DNA from: an uncultured Pseudohongiella sp.
Lineage (GTDB): Bacteria > Pseudomonadota > Gammaproteobacteria > Pseudomonadales > Pseudohongiellaceae
DNA length: 64,000 nt
Direction: 5' to 3'
Assembly: GCA_951812715.1 (NCBI GenBank)
Contig: OX638323.1
Location: 2,026,577 to 2,090,576 of the forward strand
The translations under genes were made by a program, and so were the position numbers. Of the stretch, positions 17,367 to 25,982 are shown piece after piece. The notes under the pieces were generated by a model. That model did not search any database and was not told where the DNA came from. It saw nothing but the letters and a program-made list of their open reading frames with translations. Within the stretch, counting starts at the first letter, position 1. Each line of letters starts with the position of its first letter.

Positions 17367-18686
17367 TTAGCTTTCGGGCAACTCTCGAAAATGCCGCCGA
17401 ATGTCGCCGACGACCGCCAATGCTTCTCGTGGGCCGCGTTCGGCTTCGAGCAGGGCGAGACCGGTTTCCCAGGTTGCAGACGAAAGCCGCGAGGCCCGCG
17501 CATCGCCGGCGCCGTAGAATTCTTCCATGAAGCGCAATAGCCGGCGCACTTCCCCGGCCGCGCCGCCACCGCGCCGCAGCCGGCGCCAGATGCAATACAA
17601 GGGTTCGGCGGCGGCGTAACGCCTTCTGCCGCCGCCCGCCGGCGTTTCCCTCAGGATCGCGCCGCGGTCCATCAGTCGTTTCAGCATGGTCGAGACCGCG
17701 CGCACGTCCATGCGCGCCCGTGCCGCGATTTCTCCGGTGGTGGCAGCCTGCCACAAGTCGAGGACCGCCGTCATGACGCGCCGCTCGCTGTTGGGCAGCG
17801 ATTCGAGCTTGGCGCGAAAATATTCGGTGCGCGCGTCCGCCAGCGCGGCGATTTCTTCAAGCAGGGAGTGCGGTCGCCAATCTCTCGCGGCCGCTGCCAG
17901 CATGGCGAGAAGGCGGGGATTTCCCCCGGTCAGGATTTCCAGCGGACGAATATTCCGATCCGCCCCGGCCCCATTGATGGATCGCCACAATTCGCCGCAT
18001 TCCGCGGTAGTCAGCGGTTTCAGCTCCTGCCGGGCGAACATGCCGGCGCAGGCCCGCCGATCCTCGCCTGAGGGTTCGAGTCCGCCGGTCGCGGTGGCGA
18101 CGAGCATGATCCGCGGTTCGGACAGTAGCACTTCGCTCAGTTGCCGCCTGCATGCCTCGCCCATGCCTAGACAGATCTCTTCGAGGTCTTCCACGAGCAG
18201 CACCAGCCGCTTGCCGATGCGGTCCGCGGTGCGGCAGAGCATCCCCAAAGCCGCGCTTCTGGCGCTCGCTTCAGCCCCTTGCGCGGTCATGCGCGCAACC
18301 GCCGTCAGCAATTCTGCCGCAAGCCCGGCATCGCTCGCCGCCAGTTCGCTGGCAAGGAGAAACATGGTATCGAGCCAGAAGCCGGCGAAATCGGCGATCC
18401 CATGGCATTCGTCCATGAATAGCACCGGCAGCAGCCATTCTGAGAACTCACCGTTTCCGCGCAACTCGGCTGCGGTCCGGGCCAACAGCATCGATTTGCC
18501 GAGGCCATGGGGCGCGGCGATCAGCACATGCTGGCAGGAGGATGATTCGATATTTCCGCGCAGAACTTCGAGAATGCTCTCAAGTTCCGTTTCCCTGACG
18601 CAAAATCGACTGATAACATCCTCGTCAGACTGGTGCAGGCCCGGATTGAAAATGCGAAGCGGGGCGCCAACGGTTGTGGGAATCAT
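17367..18686 (-). CDS. AAA/STAND-like ATPase with winged-helix C-terminus
   Basis: 439-aa predicted P-loop ATPase. Walker A is APHGLGKSML (about residue 58) and Walker B is RLVLLVEDLEE. The ATPase lobe is followed by a helical segment with GGNPRLLAML, as in Orc1/Cdc6-like and STAND ATPases. A winged-helix region (about 300-345; TGEIAARARMDVRAVSTML) then a basic beta segment and a short helical tail follow. There is no transmembrane segment. It may act as a DNA-linked sensor or regulator. It is divergent from the PIG-L gene with about 100 AT-rich bases between them that hold two operator-like palindromes. The exact family is not known to me. Confidence 0.75.
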   Translation of the reverse strand: MIPTTVGAPLRIFNPGLHQSDEDVISRFCVRETELESILEVLRGNIESSSCQHVLIAAPHGLGKSMLLARTAAELRGNGEFSEWLLPVLFMDECHGIADFAGFWLDTMFLLASELAASDAGLAAELLTAVARMTAQGAEASARSAALGMLCRTADRIGKRLVLLVEDLEEICLGMGEACRRQLSEVLLSEPRIMLVATATGGLEPSGEDRRACAGMFARQELKPLTTAECGELWRSINGAGADRNIRPLEILTGGNPRLLAMLAAAARDWRPHSLLEEIAALADARTEYFRAKLESLPNSERRVMTAVLDLWQAATTGEIAARARMDVRAVSTMLKRLMDRGAILRETPAGGGRRRYAAAEPLYCIWRRLRRGGGAAGEVRRLLRFMEEFYGAGDARASRLSSATWETGLALLEAERGPREALAVVGDIRRHFRELPES

Positions 18687-18734
18687 GCGTCATTTATTCA
18701 ACGATATTGTTGCAATCCTAAAAAATTCAAAAAA

Positions 18735-18770
18735 TGTTGTCAACAAAAATAAAGACAACAAATATGTTGT
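18735..18770. promoter_or_regulatory. Two operator-like palindromes between ATPase and PIG-L genes
   Basis: TGTTG-T-CAACA (18735-18745) and ACAACA-AATA-TGTTGT (18755-18770) are both perfect inverted repeats, spaced about 22 bp centre to centre (two helical turns), in an AT-rich gap. Both use the same half-site TGTTG/CAACA. They look like a tandem operator for a dimeric regulator of the divergent pair. Confidence 0.55.
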
Positions 18771-18783
18771 AGATAAATGGCCA

Positions 18784-19533
18784 ATGCTGCCCTGCCCGGA
18801 ACACAATTTGATTCCCTACGAAACCGCGCCTTTGCCGTCAGGTCCCTGGCTCGTATTCGCGCCTCATGCGGACGACGAAACCTTTGGGCTGGGCGGCAGT
18901 TTGTTGAAAGCCGCCGATGAAGGCATCGCAACCCAAGTCGTCGTGGTAACCGACGGCGCCATGGGCGGAGACGCGGACGGATTGGTCAATCGCCGGCGCG
19001 AAGAAGTGGAGCGCGCCGGCGAACTATTGGGACTTCGCGGCCTGTCGTGCTGGAGCGAACCCGATCGCGGCCTTGCGCTGGACGCCGAACGCAGGCAACG
19101 GTTCGCCGCGGCGATCCGGGAGCTGCGGCCGGCGTCCGTCTTCTTTCCCGGCCCGCTGGAGATCCACCCGGACCATCGCGCTACCGGCATGCTGGCCTGG
19201 GCCGCCTTGCAATCGCTCGACGCCGGTGAGCCGAAGCCGGCGGCCTTGTCCTACGAAATCACCGCGCTCAATCCGATCAATCGGCTTATCGACATTACCG
19301 CGCAGATGAAGCGCAAGCACGAGGTGATGGCGGTCTACGTCAGCCAGAACAGCCAGAACAGTTATCCGGACTACGTCACATCGCTGAACCGGAGCCGATC
19401 CTTTTCGTTATCGCCCGAGGTGATTTACGCCGAAGGTTTATATCGCTATAGCGAGGAACAATTGCGCCGGCCCCTGCCGGACGTGGTGCAAGCAATCATT
19501 GCCGGTTACTTCGCTCCGGCGCCGGAACCTTAG
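18784..19533 (+). CDS. PIG-L/LmbE family zinc deacetylase
   Basis: Zinc-dependent amidase of the PIG-L fold that removes acyl groups from N-acyl sugars or related amides. The zinc motif is PHADDE (variant of AHPDDE), with a second metal motif HPDH and a typical Rossmann-like core. It is 249 aa from ATG 18784. The frame stays open to an ATG at 18685, but that would overlap the divergent ATPase start and cross the palindromes, so the inner start is preferred. Its substrate is unknown. Nearby Wzm/Wzt genes would fit a glycan precursor (inference). Confidence 0.82.
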   Translation: MLPCPEHNLIPYETAPLPSGPWLVFAPHADDETFGLGGSLLKAADEGIATQVVVVTDGAMGGDADGLVNRRREEVERAGELLGLRGLSCWSEPDRGLALDAERRQRFAAAIRELRPASVFFPGPLEIHPDHRATGMLAWAALQSLDAGEPKPAALSYEITALNPINRLIDITAQMKRKHEVMAVYVSQNSQNSYPDYVTSLNRSRSFSLSPEVIYAEGLYRYSEEQLRRPLPDVVQAIIAGYFAPAPEP

Positions 19534-19813
19534 CCGGGGATAACAGCCCTTCGGTCCTGGCCATTCACTCCCGGAGCGGCGAAAAATCCTAGAGCGGCCG
19601 GTTTTCCAGGTTAATTGTTTGCCGTTGCCGGACAAGCGTCAGTAATAGAATTACCAGCATGCAAGGGTTGTTTTCGGCAATAGTCGCGTGCGTGTCCATC
19701 GTCTTGTGATCGTCTTGGCTTCCGCCTTGCCGCCGTGCGGAAAAAGTGGCGCCACCAATTTCAGTCGCGCCAAGCGTTCGCGCGGAACTTCGGCGCCGGG
19801 ATCGTTCGCAGAT

Positions 19814-20428
19814 CTAGTGCAATGAGCCCCAGGATTTCGACGGGTGCGGCGCCTTGACTTGTTCGACCCAATCCGGCCAGACCGAAAGATTCCATTCCGC
19901 CCGCTTCCACAAGGTGTGCAGAATGGCGACCCATTGCCAGGCTTCGTCGAGTTGCAGCGACAGTTGCGAGTGTTCGCTGTTCCTTGGCTTGAATACCACG
20001 GTGATGCGGGTGGCGGCGACCCGGATGTCCGCTTCGAACAGCAATTCGGCTGCGGCGGATTTCTCGCCTTCGGAATTCTCGTCCGTTCCTGCCTCGGCTA
20101 CTGCCTTGTCGCTCTCGCTTTCCCTGTCCGCCTGCGCCGCCGCTGCCTCTGTGTCGCTGCGCGGCGCGCGGCGTTTCACCGGCTTCGTCACCATCGGCCC
20201 GAGCATTTCGGTGGCCGCTTGGCGTTCCAGCTCTTCGCGGTGCGTTTCCAGCCAGTCGAGCAGGAAATTCAGCAGCCGCAGCAACAGCCGCTGGGTAATC
20301 CAGTAGCGAACCTGGCCGCCCTTATCGGTTGTGCCGCTCAGGCGAAAGCGGTCCTCGGTGGCCACATATTCGGAAGTGATGCGTTGCAGAATCAGCACGC
20401 TACTTTGTTCGACCCTGGTTCCGCTCAT
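19814..20428 (-). CDS. Unknown protein encoded with the type I secretion operon
   Basis: 204-aa protein of unrecognised family. It has two ordered parts (about 1-75 with RYWITQRLLLRLLNFLLDWLE, and about 130-204, beta-rich then VWPDWVEQV) joined by a charged Ala/Glu-rich linker. There is no signal peptide. ATG 20428 lies two bases after the TolC-like stop, so it is the fourth gene of the T1SS operon; an ATG at 20449 would overlap TolC. Position suggests an accessory role in export of the large RTX protein, but that is inference. Confidence 0.6.
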   Translation of the reverse strand: MSGTRVEQSSVLILQRITSEYVATEDRFRLSGTTDKGGQVRYWITQRLLLRLLNFLLDWLETHREELERQAATEMLGPMVTKPVKRRAPRSDTEAAAAQADRESESDKAVAEAGTDENSEGEKSAAAELLFEADIRVAATRITVVFKPRNSEHSQLSLQLDEAWQWVAILHTLWKRAEWNLSVWPDWVEQVKAPHPSKSWGSLH

Positions 20429-20430
20429 GA

Positions 20431-21789
20431 CTATGGCCGTTCCAGCCATTCTCCGACTTCAAGCAGGTCTTCTGCTTCCAGCGTACCAGCTTCCCGCCGC
20501 AGCACAAGCATTGCCTTGATCTGGTCGTAACGGACGCGTTGCAGGTCGCGCTGGGCGCGGAACCGGTCTCGCAGCGCAATGAATACATCTACCGTGGTGA
20601 CGGTGCCCAACTCCAGGCCCTGTTGCATCGCGGTCGCCGACAGTTCGGTGGATTCAAGCAGTCTTTCCGCCGCTGCGATCAGGGTATCGCCGGCGACCGA
20701 CCGCAAATATGAGGAGCGCACGACTTCCCGCGCTTCCAGCTCCACCTGACGCAATTCGTGTTCGGCGATGCGATGCTGACTGCGCGCTTCCCGCACTTGC
20801 GCCGTGCGCGTGCCGCCCGAGTAGATCGGTATTGTCACATCGAGACCGAGATAGGTTATGTCGGTCTGGTCAATGGGCGCGTTATCGAAGCCGAGGTTGG
20901 ATTTCTGGCGCAAGGCCATGAGCGATACCTGGGGCAGGTAGGCGCCCACGCGTTCGGAAATGCGTTCATTGGCGACCTTTTCGGCAAACTGGCGCGCCCG
21001 TATTTGCTGATTGTTTTCCAGCGCGAGCTCGACCCAATATTCGACATCGCTTTCGATATCGGGTATTTCCACTTCGTCACGCAAGGTGTAAAGCATGCCC
21101 GGTTCGAGCCCGGAAATCGCTCGCAAGGCTTCCTGCGCCGCCAACAAATCGGTTTCGAGCCGCAATTGCTCGGCCTCGACGCTCGCCACGTTCGCCTGGG
21201 CCCGGTACAAGTCCGTGACCTGTGCGAGTTGAAGGTTATACATGCTTTCGATCTGGGCGGACTGATTCGAAACCGCCTCGAGTTCGGCGGCGATGGACTC
21301 GAGCGCGTCCTGGGCCTGAAGCACGTTGAAATAGCGTTCCGCCACGTCGGTCAGAAGATAGGCGAGTTCGTAGTAGTATTCCGCCTCCACCTGGTCTTCG
21401 GTCAGACCCGCCTGCTTGCGGCTAGAGAAGGCCTGCCAGTTGAACAAGGTTTGCGACAGCCGCAGGTAGTTTCGTTCACCGTCGAACACTCTCAGGCTTT
21501 CAAAGCCAAAAAACTGATCGACACTGCTGCGGCGATTTTCCGTGATGCTGCTCGCGGCGTTCAACTGGGGCAGCAGATTACCGGTGGCCATGCGCTTGCG
21601 CGCCGACACAACATTCCGGCTTTCCTCCGCGATGCGCAGCCGCGGACTGTATTCGATCGCCGCGGTGAAAAATTCTTCCAGGGTTTCGCCTGCTGCCAGG
21701 GGGTTTTCTTCGGCCGCATGCGCGGCAGCAGCTGCCGTAAACAGCAGAACGGTGCAAATGACTCTGATCATGGCGCGAGGGTTCACCAT
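20431..21789 (-). CDS. TolC-family outer-membrane efflux/secretion channel
   Basis: 452-aa outer-membrane component of a type I secretion system. It has a signal peptide (MIRVICTVLLFTAAAAAHA, cleavage near AHA-AE) and two long alpha-helical repeats with beta segments, as in TolC (for example NLLPQLNAASSITENRRS and AYLPQVSLMAL). A second ATG at 21771 is equally possible. It lies 15 bp after the HlyD-like gene on the same strand. It is dedicated by context to the adjacent ABC and HlyD proteins. Confidence 0.92.
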   Translation of the reverse strand: MVNPRAMIRVICTVLLFTAAAAAHAAEENPLAAGETLEEFFTAAIEYSPRLRIAEESRNVVSARKRMATGNLLPQLNAASSITENRRSSVDQFFGFESLRVFDGERNYLRLSQTLFNWQAFSSRKQAGLTEDQVEAEYYYELAYLLTDVAERYFNVLQAQDALESIAAELEAVSNQSAQIESMYNLQLAQVTDLYRAQANVASVEAEQLRLETDLLAAQEALRAISGLEPGMLYTLRDEVEIPDIESDVEYWVELALENNQQIRARQFAEKVANERISERVGAYLPQVSLMALRQKSNLGFDNAPIDQTDITYLGLDVTIPIYSGGTRTAQVREARSQHRIAEHELRQVELEAREVVRSSYLRSVAGDTLIAAAERLLESTELSATAMQQGLELGTVTTVDVFIALRDRFRAQRDLQRVRYDQIKAMLVLRREAGTLEAEDLLEVGEWLERP

Positions 21790-21804
21790 TTGGGATTGAA
21801 GAAT

Positions 21805-23124
21805 TCAGTCTTCCCGGAAACTGCGGGCGACCGCGTTGGAAAACGGTTTGAACAGGTATTGCAGAAAGGTGCGCTCGCCCGTGGTGATGAACACTTCGGC
21901 GGGCATGCCGGGCATCAGCACGAGGTCGTCGCCGAGATCGGCCAAGGCCTCCGGAGACACCTTGATTTCGGCGGTGTAATAGGACAAGCCGGTATTCTGG
22001 TCCTGGAAGCTGTCGGCGGAGAGGTTGATCACTTCGCCGAAAATCGTCGGCGTCATGCTGCCGAAAGCGGAAAAGCGGATGTTCGCATTCTGGTTGAGCG
22101 CCACCCGGTCGATGTCGTTCGGCGAGATCTGCGCTTCGATAACCAGTTCGTCGTCTTCCGGCACGATGTCGACGATGACCATGCCGGGGCTGATGACGCC
22201 GCCCACGGTATGAATCTGCATGCCGGTGACGTAGCCGCTGTCGGGCGCGCGGATCACGGTGCGCGTGACAACGTCCTCAAGCGCGATGATGCGTTCGGCA
22301 AGGTCATTGAGATTGGTCCGGGTTTTCGCGAGTTCCGCCGCCACTTCGTTACGAAAGTCCTTTTGCACTTGCAGGATCTGCAAGCGGGTCTCGCCGACCT
22401 GTATTTCGGTGGAGGCGATGTTCGCGGCCAGTTCCGCGGCCTCGCCACTGAAGTTTGCGTAGTTTCTTTCCAGTTCACGATAGCGGATCTGATCCGAAAA
22501 ACCCTGTTCCAGCAACGATCGCGTATCTTCGAGTTCGGCTTTATAGGAGTCGGCCAGTTGTATCCGGCTTTCGCGCATGGCTTGCATGCCGACCACCCGC
22601 TTCTCGAGTTGGCCGATGCGCTGCTCCAGCACTTCGATATTGCCTTCCAGCGCCGCCTTGCGAGCTTCGAATATCTCTATCTGGGCGTCCATCTCCTCGC
22701 GGGTGGCGGGATTGGCGGCATCCAGCTCCGCCGGCCAGGAGATACGGTCCGCTTCTTGCCGCTGGGCGTTCAGCCGCGCCAGCAGCGCCAGATTGGCGGT
22801 ATATTGCGTGCGCACGATTTCGAGTTGCGACTGGGGCTGGGTTCGGTCGAGATTGATCAGCGGTTGTCCGGGATCCACCAGGTCGCCGTTGCCGACCAGG
22901 ATTTCGGCTATGATGCCGCCCTCCAGGTGCTGCACGCTCTTGTTCTGGGATTCCACTTTTACTTCGCCGGGCGCGTAGGCCGCGCCATCGATCGGCGCCA
23001 GCGCCGCCCAGCCGCCAAATACGCCGAATACCAGCGCGAAAATGGTGAGCCCGATGCGCACCGGAGTCGCGATGCTGGTGCTGGTTTTCGGCTGTTGCGC
23101 CGGAAGCAGTTCAACTTTGCTCAT
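21805..23124 (-). CDS. HlyD/PrtE-type membrane fusion protein
   Basis: 439-aa periplasmic adaptor of the type I secretion system. It has one N-terminal membrane helix (IGLTIFALVFGVFGGWAAL) and a biotinyl-lipoyl half-motif (VQHLEGGIIAEILV). A long coiled coil (about 140-290) follows, then the second lipoyl half and a beta-barrel region. It starts 8 bp after the ABC transporter gene. The length and VQHLEGG motif match the PrtE/RsaE-like branch that exports proteases and S-layer proteins. Confidence 0.93.
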   Translation of the reverse strand: MSKVELLPAQQPKTSTSIATPVRIGLTIFALVFGVFGGWAALAPIDGAAYAPGEVKVESQNKSVQHLEGGIIAEILVGNGDLVDPGQPLINLDRTQPQSQLEIVRTQYTANLALLARLNAQRQEADRISWPAELDAANPATREEMDAQIEIFEARKAALEGNIEVLEQRIGQLEKRVVGMQAMRESRIQLADSYKAELEDTRSLLEQGFSDQIRYRELERNYANFSGEAAELAANIASTEIQVGETRLQILQVQKDFRNEVAAELAKTRTNLNDLAERIIALEDVVTRTVIRAPDSGYVTGMQIHTVGGVISPGMVIVDIVPEDDELVIEAQISPNDIDRVALNQNANIRFSAFGSMTPTIFGEVINLSADSFQDQNTGLSYYTAEIKVSPEALADLGDDLVLMPGMPAEVFITTGERTFLQYLFKPFSNAVARSFRED

Positions 23125-23131
23125 TTCAGGT

Positions 23132-24853
23132 TCACCTTGCCGCGGATTGCGGCAGTTTGGGCGCTGGCTTCATGAGGCCGGCAAGCACCTGGCTGCGCGG
23201 CCCGTAATTGACGGTCGCGCCTTCTTTCAGCACCAGCATCTTGTCCATACTTTGCAGCACCATGGTGCGATGGCTGATCACGATCACGGTGCTGCCCTGC
23301 TGCTTGATCCGCTCGATCGCTTCCACCAGTTCCTTCTCGCCCTGATCGTCGAGATTGGAATTGGGCTCGTCCAGCACGATCAGACAGGGATTGCGGTACA
23401 CCGCCCGGGCCAGGCCGATGCGCTGGCGCTGGCCGCCGGACAGGATGCCTCCGCTGCCGCCGATCATCGTGTTGTAGCCCTGGGGCAGTTCCAGCACCAG
23501 TTCGTGTACGCCGGCGAGTTGCGCCGCGGCGACGATGGCGTCCGAGTCCTGTTCGCCGAAACGGCAGATATTGTCCGCTATGTTGCCGTCGAACAGTTCG
23601 ATGTCCTGTGGCAGGTAGCCCAGATGCGGACCGAGTTGATCCCGGTCCCAGGTAAAGATTTCGGCGCCGTCGAGCCGCACCGCTCCCCGCGCCGACGGCC
23701 AGACGCCGAGAATCGCCCGCGCCAGACTCGATTTCCCCGAAGCGCTCGGGCCGACGATGCCAAGGGCTTCGCCGGATGCGAGTTCAAAGTTCGCATTGCG
23801 CACGACGAAGGTCTGGGAGGCGGGCGGCAGCACGAACAGACTCTCCACCGAAAGTTGGCCGCGCGGCGCCGGCAGTTGCATCGGCTGCGGGCGGGGCGGC
23901 AATTGTTCGAGCAATTCGCCCAGGCGGTTGTATTGCGCCCGCGCGACACTGAACCCGCGCCAGGTGTTCACCAGCAGGTCGATCGGCGCCAGCGCCCGGC
24001 CCAGCAGCAACGAGCCGGCGATCATCATTCCCGGCGAGATTTCCTGTTGCAGCGCGAGCAATGCGCCAAGACCCAGGGTAAGCGACTGCGTGATTATGCG
24101 AAAAGATTTCGACATGCTGGTAAAAGCGCCGGCCTGGCGGCTGGCTGTGCCTTGCAGTTCCATTACCCGTTCCGAGCCGTCTTCCTGCCGCGCGCGAATG
24201 TCGTTGCCCATGCCCATGGCGGCGATGACTTCGGCGTTGCGCAAGGTGCCGGTCAACTGGTTGTTGACGCTGCTGTTGAGCGCATTGGCGTCTTGCAGCT
24301 TGGGACTGGTAGTCCTTTCGTTGGCCAGCGTCAGCGCCAGCATGATTAGCACGGCGATTACGCCGACCAGGGCGAAATATGGGTGAAACAGATACATCAC
24401 GAAAATGTAGATTGGCACCCAGGGCGCGTCGAAAAAGGCGAACAGGCTGCTGCCGGTGAGAAACTGCCGCAACATCGAAAGATCGTTCATGGGCTGGGCG
24501 CTGGTGGTCATGCCGCCGGATAGCACCGCGCGATTGAAGGTGGCTTCCGACACGCGCTGCCGCAACCGTTGCTCAAGCTGGTTGCTCGCGGCGATCATCA
24601 CCATCGAGCGCACCCATTCGAAACCGCCCATGGCGAGCAGCAGGCAAACCATGAGGATGGTCAGCATCGTCAGCGTGGGCACGCTGCCGCTTGCCACGAC
24701 CCGGTCGTAAACCTGCAACATGTAGATGATCGGCGTCAGCATCAACAGATTGACCGCGGCGCTGAACAGGGCCGCGAAGCCGAAATAGCGGCGCATGTCG
24801 CGCAGGGCGGCCGCCAGTTCCGGAAATTTGCTTTTCGAGTCGATGCGATTCAT
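23132..24853 (-). CDS. Type I secretion ABC transporter, PrtD/RsaD type
   Basis: 573-aa exporter with fused membrane (about 1-300) and ATPase domains. Walker A is GPSASGKSSLAR, the signature is LSGGQRQRIGLARAV and Walker B is LIVLDEPNSNLD. No C39 peptidase or CLD-like N-terminal domain is seen, as expected for RTX exporters of the PrtD class. ATG 24853 is chosen since AGAGAG precedes it; the longer frame (to 24982) adds 43 residues unlike the family. First gene of the ABC-HlyD-TolC operon, facing away from the Crp-like regulator gene region. Confidence 0.93.
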   Translation of the reverse strand: MNRIDSKSKFPELAAALRDMRRYFGFAALFSAAVNLLMLTPIIYMLQVYDRVVASGSVPTLTMLTILMVCLLLAMGGFEWVRSMVMIAASNQLEQRLRQRVSEATFNRAVLSGGMTTSAQPMNDLSMLRQFLTGSSLFAFFDAPWVPIYIFVMYLFHPYFALVGVIAVLIMLALTLANERTTSPKLQDANALNSSVNNQLTGTLRNAEVIAAMGMGNDIRARQEDGSERVMELQGTASRQAGAFTSMSKSFRIITQSLTLGLGALLALQQEISPGMMIAGSLLLGRALAPIDLLVNTWRGFSVARAQYNRLGELLEQLPPRPQPMQLPAPRGQLSVESLFVLPPASQTFVVRNANFELASGEALGIVGPSASGKSSLARAILGVWPSARGAVRLDGAEIFTWDRDQLGPHLGYLPQDIELFDGNIADNICRFGEQDSDAIVAAAQLAGVHELVLELPQGYNTMIGGSGGILSGGQRQRIGLARAVYRNPCLIVLDEPNSNLDDQGEKELVEAIERIKQQGSTVIVISHRTMVLQSMDKMLVLKEGATVNYGPRSQVLAGLMKPAPKLPQSAAR

Positions 24854-25031
24854 TGGCGATTGGCTCTCTGGCCTTTGTGGGCGGCGCAATCCGAGAAACT
24901 TGCAGCGCCCGGAGTCCGTCTTAGATGTGGGCGGAATCGCACATTTCAATGTATCGGCAAACAAGCGATCCGCTGGATTCACGCCGAAGGGAGGATGATA
25001 TCACCACAATTCCCCGCCCCAGGCGCCTGTG

Positions 25032-25730
25032 TCAGAACTCTTCTTTGCCTTCGGCGAAGCGGCGCAGGGAGGCGAGATCGGAGATGATCAGGCGGCCGGG
25101 GCCGTCGCGGCGGACGATGCGGCGGGTCTGGAGTACCTGAAACACCCGCGTCACCGTTTCCCGGCTGAGATTGAGCATGATGGCGATTTCCATATGAGTC
25201 GGCGGATTGGCTATTTCGCTGCTTTCCGCCTGCCGCTGGCCTTCGCTGACAAGCAGATACAACTGGCCGCAGACGCGCTGGGGAATGCTGCTCAAGCCGA
25301 GCAAGGTGCGCTGCACCGTCATCTGCCGCACGCGATCAGCCAGTTTGCGGCCGACGATGTTGCTTACCGTGCTGCTGTTCAGCATGACCTCGCGTAGCGG
25401 ACCGCGGGCGAGAAACACCACCGTGGCGGCGGCCCGGGCGATCACGAACTCTGGCTGCGGATTGTCGTCAAATAGTGCAAGTTCGCCGCAGAAGTCGCCA
25501 GGTTCGACGAAGTAGAGTCCAACTTCTCTCCCGTCAATCGTGAATCCCACGCCTTGCAGGCGGCCTTCGAAAAGAAAGCAGACTTTTTCCTCGCGGACGC
25601 CGGCTTGCAGCACCACGGCCCGGCGCGCATGGCGGACCAGCGCCGCGTGCGGCGCGAGTTCTTCCAGAACCTTTTGCGGCAGCGGCTTCAGCAGAGTGAA
25701 TCTGCTTAACAGTTCAGGGGTAACCTGCAT
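25032..25730 (-). CDS. Crp/Fnr-family transcription regulator
   Basis: 232-aa regulator with an N-terminal cyclic-nucleotide-binding-like beta roll (about 10-115), a dimerisation helix and a C-terminal HTH. The recognition helix SRETVTR (189-195) keeps the R-E-T-V-x-R pattern that E. coli CRP uses to read TGTGA. The binding pocket keeps GEL (82-84), but the Arg-Ser that holds the cAMP phosphate is replaced (PQPEFVI instead of RSA). The ligand may therefore differ or be absent. No N-terminal FNR cysteine cluster is seen. It sits divergent from the FecR operon, with a CRP-like box in between. Confidence 0.9.
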   Translation of the reverse strand: MQVTPELLSRFTLLKPLPQKVLEELAPHAALVRHARRAVVLQAGVREEKVCFLFEGRLQGVGFTIDGREVGLYFVEPGDFCGELALFDDNPQPEFVIARAAATVVFLARGPLREVMLNSSTVSNIVGRKLADRVRQMTVQRTLLGLSSIPQRVCGQLYLLVSEGQRQAESSEIANPPTHMEIAIMLNLSRETVTRVFQVLQTRRIVRRDGPGRLIISDLASLRRFAEGKEEF

Positions 25731-25881
25731 ACAATGGGTCCGGGTATTCGCCGTGATCCTGCCGGCTTGGGGTTGCTATGGCGGGAAGTGGAAAGCAGCA
25801 TATCGCAGGCGTTTTTTGCCCGTCCGTGGCGGAGAAAACTATCACTCGCATGTGCATTTCCCCACAGGTATTGTAGTCTCT

Positions 25882-25924
25882 TGTGACTCTGGTCACGTCA
25901 ATTTATCGTCACTAGCGATAGATT
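25882..25924 (+). promoter_or_regulatory. CRP-like box and -10 element before the FecR operon
   Basis: TGTGA-CTCTGG-TCACG at 25882-25897 matches the CRP consensus in nine of ten half-site positions. A -10-like TAGATT lies at 25919-25924, predicting a start near 25931 with the box centred at about -41.5, a class II activator layout. The same geometry occurs upstream of the RTX gene. Confidence 0.65.
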
Positions 25925-25982
25925 CCTCAAGGGCTGGATTCCGCGACGGCGACAGGTGGACAGCTTGGAGAGCGGGTTGAAC

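Noticed and set aside
18075..18090. tRNA T-arm-like GGTTCGAGTCC
   Set aside because: Lies within the ATPase coding sequence and no cloverleaf can be built around it.
17686..18684. Long plus-strand frame upstream of the PIG-L gene
   Set aside because: It is antisense to the ATPase, Ser/Arg-rich without domains; the PIG-L homology begins only near 18784.
24926..24943. CRP-like site upstream of the T1SS operon (TGTGG...GCACA)
   Set aside because: Half-sites are spaced by 8 instead of 6 bp and deviate from consensus.
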